A program made the position numbers and the translations under genes. From Streptomyces gobiensis (GTDB lineage Bacteria; Actinomycetota; Actinomycetes; Streptomycetales; Streptomycetaceae), in assembly GCF_021216675.1 (NCBI RefSeq), contig NZ_CP086120.1, forward strand, positions 3,470,501 to 3,534,500: a DNA stretch of 64,000 nucleotides, given 5' to 3'. The notes beneath the pieces were generated by a model that was given only the letters and a program-made list of their open reading frames with translations, made no database searches and was not told the origin of the DNA. Shown piece after piece: positions 17,325 to 25,603 of the stretch; within the stretch, counting starts at the first letter, position 1; every line of letters starts with the position of its first letter.

Positions 17325-17352
17325 GGGCCCGCTCCCCTGGGGGAGCGGGCCC
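17325..17352 (+). terminator. Terminator after rplQ
   Basis: GGGCCCGCTCCC (17325-17336) pairs with GGGAGCGGGCCC (17341-17352) around a loop of about four bases (CTGG), a 12-bp GC stem that closes the alpha operon. truA begins 37 bp later, so that gene likely has its own or read-through transcription. Confidence 0.8.
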
Positions 17353-17389
17353 GCTCGTGTCTCAGGAACAGTTTGAGAGGATCGACGGC

Positions 17390-18250
17390 GTGAGTGATGC
17401 GGTGGAGCCCGGCTTCGTACGGGTACGGCTGGACCTGTCGTATGACGGGAAGGGCTTCTCGGGCTGGGCCGCGCAGCGTGGGCGGCGGACCGTGCAGGGT
17501 GAGCTGGAGGATGCTCTGCGGGTCGTGATGCGGCAGCCGGAGCCCTTCGAGCTGACGGTCGCGGGCCGTACGGACGCGGGCGTGCATGCCCGGGGGCAGG
17601 TCGCCCATTTTGATCTTCCCGGGGAGCTGTGGGCCCAGCACGGTGAGCAGCTGCTGCGCAGGCTCGCCGGGCGGCTGCCGATGGACATCCGGGTGTGGCG
17701 CGTCTCCGAGGCACCGGCGCACTTCAACGCCCGCTTCTCCGCGATCTGGCGGCGTTATGCCTACCGGGTGACCGACCACCCGGGCGGCGTGGACCCGCTG
17801 CTGCGCGGGCACGTCCTGTGGCACAACTGGCCGCTCGACCTCGACGCCATGAACGCCGCCGCCGCGAAGCTGGTGGGCGAGCATGACTTCGCCGCTTACT
17901 GCAAGAAGCGTGATGGCGCCACCACCATCCGCACGCTCCAGACGCTGCACTGGGTCCGGACCTCGGAAGGCATCCTGGAGGCCACGGTCAAGGCCGACGC
18001 CTTCTGCCACAACATGGTGCGTTCGCTGGTTGGCGCGATGCTGTTCGTCGGCGACGGTCACCGCCCGCCCGAGTGGCCCGCCAAGGTGCTCGCGGCGGGC
18101 GTACGGGACTCGGCCGTCCATGTCGTCCGGCCGCATGGCCTGACCCTGGAGGAGGTCGGCTACCCGGCCGACGAGCAGCTGGCGGCCCGTAACCACACAG
18201 CGCGCAACAAGCGGTCGCTACCGTCGCTACCGGGGGCTGGCTGCTGCTGA
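17390..18250 (+). CDS. truA: tRNA pseudouridine synthase A
   Basis: Forms pseudouridine at positions 38-40 of tRNA anticodon arms. A protein of 286 residues; the catalytic Asp lies in [14 protein letters not shown] and the second conserved block in [12 protein letters not shown] and [14 protein letters not shown] at 17357 is in frame, but I prefer the GTG at 17390. It has AGAGG at 17376-17380 and gives the [17 protein letters not shown] start of relatives. Its last 24 bases overlap the convergent gene at 18227. Confidence 0.95.
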   Translation: MSDAVEPGFVRVRLDLSYDGKGFSGWAAQRGRRTVQGELEDALRVVMRQPEPFELTVAGRTDAGVHARGQVAHFDLPGELWAQHGEQLLRRLAGRLPMDIRVWRVSEAPAHFNARFSAIWRRYAYRVTDHPGGVDPLLRGHVLWHNWPLDLDAMNAAAAKLVGEHDFAAYCKKRDGATTIRTLQTLHWVRTSEGILEATVKADAFCHNMVRSLVGAMLFVGDGHRPPEWPAKVLAAGVRDSAVHVVRPHGLTLEEVGYPADEQLAARNHTARNKRSLPSLPGAGCC

Positions 18251-19285
18251 GGCCGCGGCCTCGGCGAGGGTGAGGTCGAAGCGTTCCTGGCGGATGCGCA
18301 GGTCCGTGTAGAGCAGCGTGGCCACCAGGTACGGGAATGGTGTGGTCAGGGCGGAGCTGACGGCCAGGGCGAACAGGATCACCAGCAGCAGGATGATGAA
18401 CGTGGCTGGTTCCGGGGCTCCCCCGCTGAAGGTGGCCGCCGACACGCTGAAGCCGCCGATGAGCATCAGCACGGTCTGAATGATCTGGTTGACGACCCCG
18501 ACGAGGATCACGACCAGCAGCATGATGCCCAGAACCCGCCACCATGAGCCCTGGACGAGCTGCCAGGACCGGCGCAGTGCGGCGACCGGCGGTTGCCCTT
18601 CCAGCGCGGCGGCGGTCGGCGCCATGCCGAAGCGGATGTAGAAGAACGCCGCGCAGGCGCCGCCGCCCAGGAACAGCAGGATGCCCAGCAGCGCGAGTGC
18701 CACGCCAGCGCCGGATCCGGCTGTGACGCCCGCAACAACGGCGCCGATCAGCAGGGCGTAGCCGAGGATGACCGGAACGCCGACGAGCAGACCGGTGAGC
18801 ACTTGGACGCCGAGTACGGACAGCACCCGGGGGTGGGCCTGTCGCCAGAGTTCGCCGAGGGTCAGCGGCTTGCCGAGAACGGCGTGTGAGGTGGCCACGG
18901 CGTATCCGGCCTGGAGGGCGGCCATGCCGTACAGGCCGGTCAGGACGGCTACGAGGCCGACGGTGACGCCTGCGACGACCAGCTGGGCGACCTGGCCACC
19001 GGTCGGGCTGCTGTCGAAGGCGGCGTGCACGGCGGAGTGGACCAGCAGGTACGCCAGGCCGACGGCAATGCCGAGGGCGAGGAACGTGATCCCCAGGATC
19101 GCGAAGGTGAAGCCGTAGATCTGCCGCCCATAGCGGCCTATGACGCTGAAGGCACCGCTGAGGATGTCGCCGACGGCCAGTGGGCGCAAGGGTATTGCCC
19201 CGGGCTTGGGTGGCGGTGGCGGCGGTGCGTACCAGCCGCCGTAACCGTTGCCATATCCGCCGTCCCATCCCGCGTAACCGGACAT
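18227..19285 (-). CDS. Polytopic membrane protein, glycerophosphodiester phosphodiesterase membrane-domain-like
   Basis: A 352-residue protein. The N-terminal 28 residues are Gly/Tyr/Pro-rich (six consecutive prolines). About six to eight long hydrophobic helices follow, with a repeated pattern of alanine- and valine-rich segments. This architecture resembles the membrane domain found on some glycerophosphodiester phosphodiesterases and in many actinobacterial proteins of unknown role; no catalytic domain is present here. It is convergent with truA, overlapping by 24 bp, and followed on the minus strand by nothing co-directional. Function unknown; location in the cell membrane is the only safe statement. 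Confidence 0.7.
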   Translation of the reverse strand: MSGYAGWDGGYGNGYGGWYAPPPPPPKPGAIPLRPLAVGDILSGAFSVIGRYGRQIYGFTFAILGITFLALGIAVGLAYLLVHSAVHAAFDSSPTGGQVAQLVVAGVTVGLVAVLTGLYGMAALQAGYAVATSHAVLGKPLTLGELWRQAHPRVLSVLGVQVLTGLLVGVPVILGYALLIGAVVAGVTAGSGAGVALALLGILLFLGGGACAAFFYIRFGMAPTAAALEGQPPVAALRRSWQLVQGSWWRVLGIMLLVVILVGVVNQIIQTVLMLIGGFSVSAATFSGGAPEPATFIILLLVILFALAVSSALTTPFPYLVATLLYTDLRIRQERFDLTLAEAAASAAASPR

Positions 19286-19344
19286 GGCTCATCCCCCCGT
19301 TGTGCTCTGCCGTACAAGAGTGCGACGCGCACTCTATCCGTTGC

Positions 19345-20196
19345 CTATCCGTTGCGTGCCGGGTCGGTAGCCGCTGCCTGGGCCTGCGCCTCGCCGCGCT
19401 GGCGGATCTTGAGGAAGGCGTACTTGGCGACATCGAGGCCGGCGGTGCGGGCCTTGGTCTCCTCCTCGGTGACGTCCGTGCCGTTCAGATAGCCGGAAAC
19501 GGTGAAGTAGGCATAGCGGCCAAGGGCGTTGGCGCTGGCCCGGCAGGCCGAGGCCCGGCAGAACTCCGGGGTGCCGCCACCGGGGAGCGGGGCAACATTG
19601 GGCTCGGCGTCGTCCCTGGCCTTCTTGGCCGCGGCCTCGGAGTCAAAGACCGCGATGCCGACGGTGATCGCGATGCCGTCGCGGGTGAAGGTCGCGCGGT
19701 GCATCTCACGGCACTTGTTCGCGGTGAGGATGGGGCCGAGCTTTCCCCGGGCGAGGGAGGCGCAGTTCTTGGTGGAGTCGGTGGCCGTCCGCGTGAAGGT
19801 GCGGCCGTTGACCTTGATCTTCTTGACCGGGAACAGCGTCTTCGTGCTGAGCGGGGCCGTGTCCTTCTTCGGGTCGGAGATGTAGTCGTGCGGGTTCGGC
19901 GGGGGCGGCGGCGCCTCGGTGTTGAAGGTCGGCTCGGGCTGCGCGGGGCTGGAAGGCAGATCCTCGGGGGTGGGCAGCGCGGAGGACGGTGTGTCGGAGG
20001 GGCTGCCGTTGCCCTCGGAGATGACCGCGACGGCGACGATCGCGGCGACGGCCACGGTGGCGAGCGCTCCGCCGCCGAGCAACAGCCAGCGCCGTTTGCG
20101 TGCGCGGGTCGCTTCCGCGTCCTCGGCGAGTGCGTTCCAGTCCGGGGTATTCGGTCCCCCGGGGCCCCAGCCGGGTCCCCCTTGCCCAAAGCTCAT
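19345..20196 (-). CDS. Single-pass membrane protein with large extracytoplasmic domain
   Basis: A 283-residue protein. The first 36 residues are cytoplasmic and Gly/Pro-rich. One membrane helix spans about 37-61, then comes a Pro/Ser/Glu linker to about 105 and a folded extracytoplasmic domain of about 160 residues containing four cysteines (in NCASL, NKCREM and CRASAC). I do not recognise the domain. It lies upstream of and co-directional with the polytopic protein at 18227-19285 (59-bp gap), so the two may be expressed together. A homologous pair occupies the same place between truA and rplM in other streptomycetes, as far as I recall. Confidence 0.65.
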   Translation of the reverse strand: MSFGQGGPGWGPGGPNTPDWNALAEDAEATRARKRRWLLLGGGALATVAVAAIVAVAVISEGNGSPSDTPSSALPTPEDLPSSPAQPEPTFNTEAPPPPPNPHDYISDPKKDTAPLSTKTLFPVKKIKVNGRTFTRTATDSTKNCASLARGKLGPILTANKCREMHRATFTRDGIAITVGIAVFDSEAAAKKARDDAEPNVAPLPGGGTPEFCRASACRASANALGRYAYFTVSGYLNGTDVTEEETKARTAGLDVAKYAFLKIRQRGEAQAQAAATDPARNG

Positions 20197-20296
20197 GGGG
20201 GAATCTTACGGAAAGTGGATGGGCGCCTAGCGCGGTGGACGGTCACAATCCGGCGTCGTGGAGTGGGGGTTGCTGTGCGGGGTGGGGTTCCCCGGT

Positions 20297-20351
20297 GGGT
20301 TCCCCAATCCCGCCCCTTCCCGAAACTGTGGGCTCCGCCCCCAGGCCCCCG
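20297..20351. repeat. GC-rich intergenic repeat, left terminus only
   Basis: A 55-bp fragment with the left end of the intergenic repeat family (GGGTTCCCCAATCCC, CGCCCCTTCCCG) and the first hairpin (TGGGCTCCGCCCCCA). The central and right parts are missing. It lies beside the 3' end of the small GntR gene at 20362. Confidence 0.7.
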
Positions 20352-20361
20352 CCGCTGTCGC

Positions 20362-20637
20362 CTACTCGTCGCCGGATTCCTCCGGTTTCCGTTCAGCCAC
20401 GTACGTTCCGCGCTGCGGCACCACGAAGAGCCTGCCTTCCTGCACGAGCAGGGCGATGGCGCGGCGGACCGTAGGCCGGGAGAGACCGAACTCGTCGACC
20501 AGGCGAGCTTCTGAGGCGATCGGGCGGTTGACCTTCCAGTCACCTCGATCGATGCGCGCCTTCAGGATGCCCGCGAGCTGCCGGTACGGCGGTTCGGGAG
20601 CTTCGTGCTCGATCTCGTCATCAGGCCCGTAGTCCAT
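20362..20637 (-). CDS. Mini GntR-family transcriptional regulator
   Basis: A 91-residue protein that is essentially only the GntR winged helix-turn-helix (PPYRQLAGILKARIDRGDW through LSRPTVRRAIALLVQEGRLFVVPQRGTYVAER). No effector-binding domain follows. It resembles the gene at 21718-22029. Before the insertion sequence arrived, the two stood about 25 bp apart in tandem on the minus strand, so this one was probably the second cistron. The insertion now separates it from the upstream promoter, so its expression is doubtful unless the element supplies one. CAGGG lies about 8 nt before the ATG. Confidence 0.8.
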   Translation of the reverse strand: MDYGPDDEIEHEAPEPPYRQLAGILKARIDRGDWKVNRPIASEARLVDEFGLSRPTVRRAIALLVQEGRLFVVPQRGTYVAERKPEESGDE

Positions 20638-20657
20638 AACAGATAACCCTGGCTAGC

Positions 20658-21709
20658 TGTATTGATCATGAGCGTTGTTGACACTCGTGGGTCTTGATCA
20701 TGGCGAAGACCTCCGGTGTGGTGGAGCTGTCTAGGACTGCACCGCACGGAGGTCTTCGTGTCCCACCGTAATGCCCGACTGACTGTTCATGGCAGGCGGC
20801 TGCTGGTCGAACGTGTGTGTTCGGGCCGTCCGGTCGCGCATGTCGCGGCGGAGATGGGCGTCTCCCGCATGACAGCCCACAAGTGGGTGCGCCGCTGGCG
20901 GAACGAGGGGGAGCCAGGCCTGCATGACCGTTCCAGCCGCCCGCACACCACCCCGCACCGCACAGCACCAGCCATGGAAGCGCGGGTGCGTGAGCTGCGC
21001 ACGACCCGCAAGCTCGGCCCGGCCCGCATCGGCCCGATCCTTGGCCTGCCCGCCTCCACCGTGCATCGCGTCCTCGCCCGCCACGGCCTGCACCGGCTGT
21101 CCTTCCTGGACCGGCCCACCGGGCAGGTCATCCGCCGCTACGAACGCGACCGGCCCGGCGAACTGATCCACGTGGACGTCAAGAAACTCGGCCGGATCCC
21201 CGACGGCGGCGGCTGGCGGATCCACGGCCGTAAAGACAGCCGACTGACCAAGACCGGCGCCGGCTACGACTACATCCACTCCGCCGTCGACGACCACACC
21301 CGCCTGGCCTACAGCGAGGTCCACACCGACGAGAAAGCCGCTACCTGCGCAGAGTTCCTCCGGCGAGCCGCCGCCCATTTCGCCGGGATGGGCATCCGCC
21401 GCATCGAACGGGTCCTTACCGACAACGCCTGGTCCTACCGCAAGAGCAGCCTGTGGAAGCAGGCCCTGACCGACCTCGGCGCAGTCGGCAAGCTCACCCG
21501 CGCCTACCGGCCACAGACCAACGGCAAGGTCGAACGCTTCAACCGCACCCTGCTCGACGAGTGGGCCTACCTACGGCCCTACACCAGCAACGCCGATCGA
21601 ACAGCGAGCCTCGAAGGCTTCCTGCACACCTACAACTACCATCGCTGCCACACCGCACTGGCAGGCCAGCCACCCATCAGCCGCGTCAACAACCCTGCGG
21701 GTCAATACA
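20658..21709 (+). mobile_element. IS481-family insertion sequence, 1052 bp
   Basis: The element begins TGTATTGA and, read inward from the right end, also begins TGTATTGA. Both ends then share GTTGTTGAC after eight differing bases, giving imperfect inverted repeats of about 25 bp. It is flanked on each side by GCTAGC (20652-20657 and 21710-21715), a likely 6-bp target duplication. It carries one transposase gene on the plus strand. The insertion lies between two minus-strand mini-gntR genes. Confidence 0.85.
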
Positions 21710-21714
21710 GCTAG
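20758..21714 (+). CDS. IS481-family DDE transposase
   Basis: A transposase of 318 residues. An N-terminal helix-turn-helix region (about 9-60, with HVAAEMGVSRMTAHKWVRRWRNEGEPGL) precedes an rve-type integrase core. The likely catalytic triad is D140 (HVDVKKLG), D222 (LTDNAW) and E259 (NGKVERFNRTL). The GTG at 20758 has GGAGG at 20748-20752; GTG at 20716 is also in frame. The stop TAG (21712-21714) is not in the element but in the right GCTAGC target copy, so the reading frame depends on the insertion site for its end. Apparently intact. Confidence 0.9.
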   Translation: MSHRNARLTVHGRRLLVERVCSGRPVAHVAAEMGVSRMTAHKWVRRWRNEGEPGLHDRSSRPHTTPHRTAPAMEARVRELRTTRKLGPARIGPILGLPASTVHRVLARHGLHRLSFLDRPTGQVIRRYERDRPGELIHVDVKKLGRIPDGGGWRIHGRKDSRLTKTGAGYDYIHSAVDDHTRLAYSEVHTDEKAATCAEFLRRAAAHFAGMGIRRIERVLTDNAWSYRKSSLWKQALTDLGAVGKLTRAYRPQTNGKVERFNRTLLDEWAYLRPYTSNADRTASLEGFLHTYNYHRCHTALAGQPPISRVNNPAGQYS

Positions 21715-21717
21715 CGG

Positions 21718-22029
21718 CTAGATCTCGCTGGACTCTTCGGGCTCCTGCTTCACCACGAAGGTGCCCTTCGCGGGCACTGTGATGACGAGCCCCCGTTCGC
21801 GTGGTTCTGTGAGCGCGCGGCGGACCGTCAGCAGCGCCACCCCGTACTGCTCCGCCAGCTCCCGCTCACCTGAGAGCCGGGCTCCCATGGGGAGCCTGCC
21901 GGACGCGATCTGTCCGGCGATGTGGTCTGCCACCTGCACGTACACATACACGTGGCTCGCTGGGTCCGGTCGCCAACTCTGGTCATCCGCCATGTAGTGG
22001 ACGCTATGTCTGGCTCCGGCGTCACGCAC
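21718..22029 (-). CDS. Mini GntR-family transcriptional regulator
   Basis: A protein of up to 102 residues consisting of a GntR winged helix (YVQVADHIAGQIASGRLPMGARLSGERELAEQYGVALLTVRRALTEPRERGLVITVPAKGTFVV) and a short acidic tail, with no ligand-binding domain. The start is uncertain: GTG at 22029, or ATG at 21993 giving MADDQSWRPDP. It is divergent from the gene at 22155, and the intervening 125 bp contain a TATATAG motif and a perfect palindrome that are plausible binding sites. The insertion sequence begins 3 bp after its stop codon region, cutting it off from its former partner. Confidence 0.8.
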   Translation of the reverse strand: MRDAGARHSVHYMADDQSWRPDPASHVYVYVQVADHIAGQIASGRLPMGARLSGERELAEQYGVALLTVRRALTEPRERGLVITVPAKGTFVVKQEPEESSEI

Positions 22030-22070
22030 CTCATGGAAGCGTCATGCCGCGTTTATCTGACACGTGACGC

Positions 22071-22099
22071 TCTATATAGCAGTATGGTCTCGCGAGACC
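22071..22099. promoter_or_regulatory. TCTATATAGCAG motif and GGTCTCGCGAGACC palindrome
   Basis: Between the divergent gntR and small-protein genes lie TCTATATAGCAG (22071-22082) and a perfect 14-bp palindrome GGTCTCGCGAGACC (22086-22099). The first is the exact inverse of CTGCTATATAGA in the AT-rich cluster at 8172-8183. Placement beside a gntR gene suggests autoregulatory operators. No firm -35/-10 pair is seen. Confidence 0.5.
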
Positions 22100-22154
22100 C
22101 CGGCGAGGTTGTGGGACCTCCCGGGGCATGGCCGATCTTTGAAGGAGACCAACA

Positions 22155-22415
22155 ATGCAGAACACTATCCACTGGGCCCGTGAATGGGTGAGGACGGTCC
22201 TGGCCGCCCTGGCGACGACTACCGGCAGGCGGCGTGCCCAGTGCGCCGACCTGCCCGCCGTGGCCGTGGCGCTGCCCGGACCGCCTCCCCTGGTGTCCCT
22301 TGCGCCGCTGCCGCGCCATCGGTCGCCGTACGGGGTGCACGGGCTGCTGGATGGCGAGGACACCGTCCTCGTGCGGCCCTACGTTGCCGCGTATGAACAC
22401 CGTGCCGCCTCATGA
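22155..22415 (+). CDS. Small protein of unknown function, coupled to the next gene
   Basis: An 86-residue protein with a basic, weakly hydrophobic N-terminus (HWAREWVRTVLAALATT) and a Pro/Leu-rich middle, ending DGEDTVLVRPYVAAYEHRAAS. GAAGGAG at 22140-22146 is a good ribosome-binding site. The stop overlaps the next ATG as ATGA, so the two are translated together. It faces a mini-gntR gene. Pairs of this type next to short GntR regulators are frequent in streptomycete accessory regions, as I recall, but I know of no assigned role. Confidence 0.65.
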   Translation: MQNTIHWAREWVRTVLAALATTTGRRRAQCADLPAVAVALPGPPPLVSLAPLPRHRSPYGVHGLLDGEDTVLVRPYVAAYEHRAAS

Positions 22416-22705
22416 GCACCGGCCGACCCTGCGCCCGCTGCCAGCAGCTCACCGACCGGCCGGTGAGGGTGCGGGAGATCCACTCCGCCACTGGGCCCGG
22501 CTACAACCTGTGGGCCTGCCCAGGCTGTGCGCCGCACTATCCACCGGGGCCTGACGCGCTGGTCGATGTCCGGTGGAAGGAGTATCTGGACCACGTCGCG
22601 CTGTGCCGCCGCTGCCTCGGCAACGGTGACCACTGCCCGCGCGCGGTCGCCCGGCATGCGGCCTGGAAGGCCGCCCGCGTCGCGACGAGGGAAGGGAGCC
22701 GGTAG
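22412..22705 (+). CDS. Small CxxC-rich protein, possible zinc-binding
   Basis: A 97-residue protein with four cysteine clusters: CARC near residue 7, CPGC near 35, CRRC near 66, and another Cys near 73 (GNGDHC). The spacing suggests one or two zinc ribbons. The C-terminus is basic (ARHAAWKAARVATREGSR). Its ATG overlaps the stop of the gene before it. A GC hairpin terminator follows 8 bp after the stop. It could be a DNA- or RNA-binding adaptor, but nothing in the sequence shows this. Confidence 0.65.
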   Translation: MSTGRPCARCQQLTDRPVRVREIHSATGPGYNLWACPGCAPHYPPGPDALVDVRWKEYLDHVALCRRCLGNGDHCPRAVARHAAWKAARVATREGSR

Positions 22706-22712
22706 CGCCGGG

Positions 22713-22754
22713 GCGGCCCCGGGGTGCTCCCCCGACGGGGCAGCCCGGGGCCGC
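22713..22754 (+). terminator. Terminator closing the accessory islet
   Basis: GCGGCCCCGGG (22713-22723) pairs with CCCGGGGCCGC (22744-22754), followed by TTT. An inner CCCC/GGGG stem lies within. It insulates rplM from the islet genes. Confidence 0.8.
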
Positions 22755-22755
22755 T

Positions 22756-22785
22756 TTGACCTGGGTGGGGGCGGGCCGGTATTCT
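22756..22785 (+). promoter_or_regulatory. rplM: Promoter of rplM-rpsI
   Basis: TTGACC (22756-22761) and TATTCT (22780-22785) with an 18-bp spacer fit the HrdB-type vegetative consensus well. Transcription starting near 22792 gives a leader of about 170 nt before the rplM GTG, long enough for feedback control by L13. Confidence 0.7.
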
Positions 22786-22963
22786 GCCAGTTCGTTATGT
22801 GTATTGGCTTGCTCATTCTCACGTGAGGGGCCCTTACACCGGCCCACCGGCCGATGACCAGCGATCAGCACTCGGTTTGCGTCACCGACGTGTGGTCAAG
22901 GCTGTCGTATCTGCCTGGTGGCCTTGTCAGGACCAACTCACTGAAGAAGCGAAGGCTACGACC

Positions 22964-23407
22964 GTGCGTACGTACAGCCCCAAGCCCGGCGACGTCCAGC
23001 GCCAGTGGCACATCATCGACGCCGAGGACGTCGTCCTCGGGCGTCTGGCCACTCAGGCCGCCACCCTTCTCCGGGGCAAGCACAAGCCGGTGTACGCGCC
23101 GCACGTTGACGCTGGTGACTTCGTCATCATCATCAACGCTGACAAGGTGCACCTCTCCGGAAACAAGCGGACCCAGAAGCTGGCCTACCGCCACTCCGGG
23201 TACCCGGGTGGTCTGCGGTCCGTCCGCTACGACGAGCTCCTGGAGAAGAACCCGGAGAAAGCCGTTGAGAAGGCGATCAAGGGCATGCTCCCCAAGAACA
23301 CCCTGGGCCGTCAGATGCTCTCGAAGCTGAAGGTCTACGCGGGCTCCGAGCACCCGCACGCTGCCCAGCAGCCGGTCCCGTTCGAGATCACCCAGGTCGC
23401 GCAGTAA
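22964..23407 (+). CDS. rplM: 50S ribosomal protein L13
   Basis: L13 of 147 residues beginning (from GTG) [29 protein letters not shown]. The family signature [41 protein letters not shown] is intact. It is an early-binding 23S rRNA protein. The frame is open 55 codons upstream, but GAAGG at 22951-22955 and the family start support 22964. It is cotranscribed with rpsI. Confidence 0.97.
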   Translation: MRTYSPKPGDVQRQWHIIDAEDVVLGRLATQAATLLRGKHKPVYAPHVDAGDFVIIINADKVHLSGNKRTQKLAYRHSGYPGGLRSVRYDELLEKNPEKAVEKAIKGMLPKNTLGRQMLSKLKVYAGSEHPHAAQQPVPFEITQVAQ

Positions 23408-23447
23408 GTCCGGCCACCACTGAGACGAAGAGAAGCTGAGGAGAACC

Positions 23448-23957
23448 GTGGCCGAGACCACCGCTGAGACCCCCGCCATCGACGAGGCCGTCGAGGAGTA
23501 CACCACCGAGACCCCCGAGGGCGCGGAGGAGTACACCACCGAGTCGCTCGCGTCCCGTTTCGGCGAGCCGCAGCCGGCCGCCGGCACCGGCCGCCGTAAG
23601 AACGCCGTGGCCCGTGTCCGCATTGTGCCGGGCAGTGGCCAGTGGAAGATCAATGGTCGCTCCCTTGAGGGTTACTTCCCCAACAAGGTGCACCAGCAGG
23701 AAGTCAACGAGCCTTTCAAGGTACTTGAGCTGGATGACCGTTACGACGTTATCGCCCGTATCTCGGGCGGCGGCATCTCCGGTCAGGCCGGTGCGCTGCG
23801 CCTGGGCGTTGCCCGTGCGCTCAACGAGGCGGACGTGGACAACAACCGCGGCCCGCTGAAGAAGGCCGGCTTCCTGACCCGCGACGCTCGCGCCGTCGAG
23901 CGTAAGAAGGCCGGTCTGAAGAAGGCGCGTAAGGGTACGCAGTACAGCAAGCGCTAA
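23448..23957 (+). CDS. rpsI: 30S ribosomal protein S9 with acidic N-terminal extension
   Basis: S9 of 169 residues. The last 130 residues are canonical ([32 protein letters not shown] and the C-terminal [12 protein letters not shown], whose last Arg contacts P-site tRNA). The first 40 residues are Glu/Thr-rich and contain a doubled EEYTTE-T motif; such extensions occur in actinobacterial S9. The GTG start has GAGGAG at 23438-23443. A strong terminator follows. Confidence 0.97.
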   Translation: MAETTAETPAIDEAVEEYTTETPEGAEEYTTESLASRFGEPQPAAGTGRRKNAVARVRIVPGSGQWKINGRSLEGYFPNKVHQQEVNEPFKVLELDDRYDVIARISGGGISGQAGALRLGVARALNEADVDNNRGPLKKAGFLTRDARAVERKKAGLKKARKGTQYSKR

Positions 23958-23981
23958 TCGCTGGCACTGCTCCAAACGAAA

Positions 23982-24012
23982 GCCCCGATGGCACGCTCAG
24001 TGTCATCGGGGC
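23982..24012 (+). terminator. Terminator after rpsI
   Basis: GCCCCGATG (23982-23990) pairs with CATCGGGGC (24004-24012). A CAC/GTG pair extends the stem inward, and the T-rich GTTCGCTTTAT follows. Intrinsic terminator. Confidence 0.85.
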
Positions 24013-24046
24013 GTTCGCTTTATATCGTCTTATTCCCATGCCTGAA

Positions 24047-24052
24047 TAGGCT
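24047..24052 (+). promoter_or_regulatory. glmM: Possible -10 box for glmM
   Basis: TAGGCT at 24047-24052 matches the streptomycete -10 consensus, and TCGTCT lies 16 bp upstream as a weak -35. The distance to the glmM start is 26 bp. Confidence 0.35.
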
Positions 24053-24078
24053 CACAGGCTCGACTTCGGAGGACACCA

Positions 24079-25437
24079 GTGGGACGACTCTTCGGTACGG
24101 ACGGCGTGCGCGGCGTCGCCAACGCTGATTTGACAGCCGAGATGGCGCTCGGTCTGTCAGTCGCGGCGGCGCATGTGCTGGCCGAGGCGGGTACGTTCGA
24201 GGGCCACCGCCCAGTGGCGGTCGTCGGACGGGATCCGCGCGCGTCCGGAGAGTTTCTCGAGGCCGCCGTGGTGGCCGGGCTGGCGAGCGCCGGTGTCGAT
24301 GTGCTGCGGGTGGGCGTACTGCCCACACCCGCCGTCGCGTATCTCACCGGGTCGCTCGGCGCCGACCTCGGAGTGATGCTCTCCGCGAGCCACAACCCGA
24401 TGCCGGACAACGGCATCAAGTTCTTCGTGCGGGGCGGCCACAAGCTCGCCGATGAACTGGAGGACCGGATCGAGACCCGCTACCGGGAGCATGCCTCCGG
24501 CGAGGCCTGGAACCGTCCGACGGGCGCGGGCGTCGGACGCGTGAAGACGTACGACGAGGGCTTCGACAACTATGTCGAGCACCTCACCAGCATCCTGCCG
24601 AACCGGCTCGACGGTCTCAAGGTCGTCATCGACGGCGCCCATGGCGCTGCCGCCCGGGTCTCCCCGGAGGCCTTCGCCCGAGCGGGCGCCGAGGTGGTGA
24701 CGATCGGCGCCGCTCCGGATGGCCTGAACATCAACGACGACTGCGGCTCCACGCATCTGGCGGGGCTGCGCGCCGCCGTCGTGGAGCATGGCGCGGATCT
24801 CGGTATCGCGCACGACGGCGACGCCGACCGCTGTCTTGCCGTGGACGCGGCAGGAGAAGAGGTCGACGGGGACCAGATCCTGGCGGTGCTGGCCCTGGGG
24901 ATGAAGGAGGCCGGGGAGCTGCGGCAGAACACCGTGGTGGCCACCGTGATGTCCAACCTCGGCTTCAAACTCGCCATGCGGCGCGAGGGCATCGAGCTGC
25001 TGCAGACCGCGGTCGGCGACCGCTATGTCCTTGAGGAGATGAAGCGCGGCGGCCACTCGCTGGGCGGTGAGCAGTCCGGTCATGTCATCGTGCTGGACCA
25101 TGCGACGACCGGGGACGGCACGCTGACCGGGCTGCTGCTGGCCGCGCGGGTCGCCGCCACCCGTAAGCCGCTCGCTGACCTGGCCTCGGTGATGGAGCGG
25201 CTGCCGCAGGTGCTGATCAACGTCCCGGATGTGGACAAGTCCCGGGTGGCGACCTCCGCCGACCTCGCGACGGCGGTGGCTGACGCGGAGCGGGAGCTGG
25301 GGGAGACCGGCCGGGTGCTGCTGCGGCCGTCGGGTACGGAGCCGCTCGTACGGGTGATGGTTGAGGCTGCGGATATTGAGCAGGCGCGGGCGGTGGCTGA
25401 GCAGTTGGCTGACGCGGTGAAGAGCGCGCTGGGGTGA
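24079..25437 (+). CDS. glmM: Phosphoglucosamine mutase
   Basis: Converts glucosamine-6-phosphate to glucosamine-1-phosphate for UDP-GlcNAc and peptidoglycan. The protein has 452 residues in the four-domain phosphohexomutase fold. The phospho-serine lies in [16 protein letters not shown] (near residue 104), the metal-binding loop is DGDADR, the sugar loop GGEQSGH, and the phosphate loop [12 protein letters not shown]. The start is GTG with GGAGGA upstream. It works with glmS, which lies 1.4 kb downstream. An intergenic repeat begins 7 bp after its stop. Confidence 0.97.
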   Translation: MGRLFGTDGVRGVANADLTAEMALGLSVAAAHVLAEAGTFEGHRPVAVVGRDPRASGEFLEAAVVAGLASAGVDVLRVGVLPTPAVAYLTGSLGADLGVMLSASHNPMPDNGIKFFVRGGHKLADELEDRIETRYREHASGEAWNRPTGAGVGRVKTYDEGFDNYVEHLTSILPNRLDGLKVVIDGAHGAAARVSPEAFARAGAEVVTIGAAPDGLNINDDCGSTHLAGLRAAVVEHGADLGIAHDGDADRCLAVDAAGEEVDGDQILAVLALGMKEAGELRQNTVVATVMSNLGFKLAMRREGIELLQTAVGDRYVLEEMKRGGHSLGGEQSGHVIVLDHATTGDGTLTGLLLAARVAATRKPLADLASVMERLPQVLINVPDVDKSRVATSADLATAVADAERELGETGRVLLRPSGTEPLVRVMVEAADIEQARAVAEQLADAVKSALG

Positions 25438-25444
25438 CGCCGGG

Positions 25445-25601
25445 GGGTTCCCCGTATCCCACCCCTTCCCGGAACCGGGGCTTGCGCCCCGGGCCCCGGG
25501 GTTGGGCGGGTGCGGGGCGGTGGCCGTGTGTTGTGCCCACCCGTGCCGCCCCTCGGGCGGCCCGAGTGCCCACAACACACGGCGGCGCGAGTGCCCACAA
25601 C
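25445..25601. repeat. GC-rich intergenic palindromic repeat, copy 2
   Basis: A 157-bp copy that fills the whole gap between the convergent genes glmM and coaA, ending 2 bp from the coaA stop codon. Apical stem GCCGCCC/GGGCGGC. The right arm GAGTGCCCACAAC is present twice (ends 25576 and 25601), and the right terminus of the long form is absent. Confidence 0.85.
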
Positions 25602-25603
25602 TA

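Noticed and set aside
16733..18196. 487-codon minus-strand open frame over rplQ and truA
   Set aside because: Both plus-strand genes are certain, and the shadow protein has no recognisable domain.
22799..22963. Upstream extension of rplM
   Set aside because: Lies in the probable leader RNA. The L13 start at GTG 22964 is conserved and has a ribosome-binding site.
25561..25601. Recurrent GTGCCCACAAC units as a CRISPR-like array
   Set aside because: Only one or two units per site, variable spacing, and always within the palindromic repeat; no cas genes.
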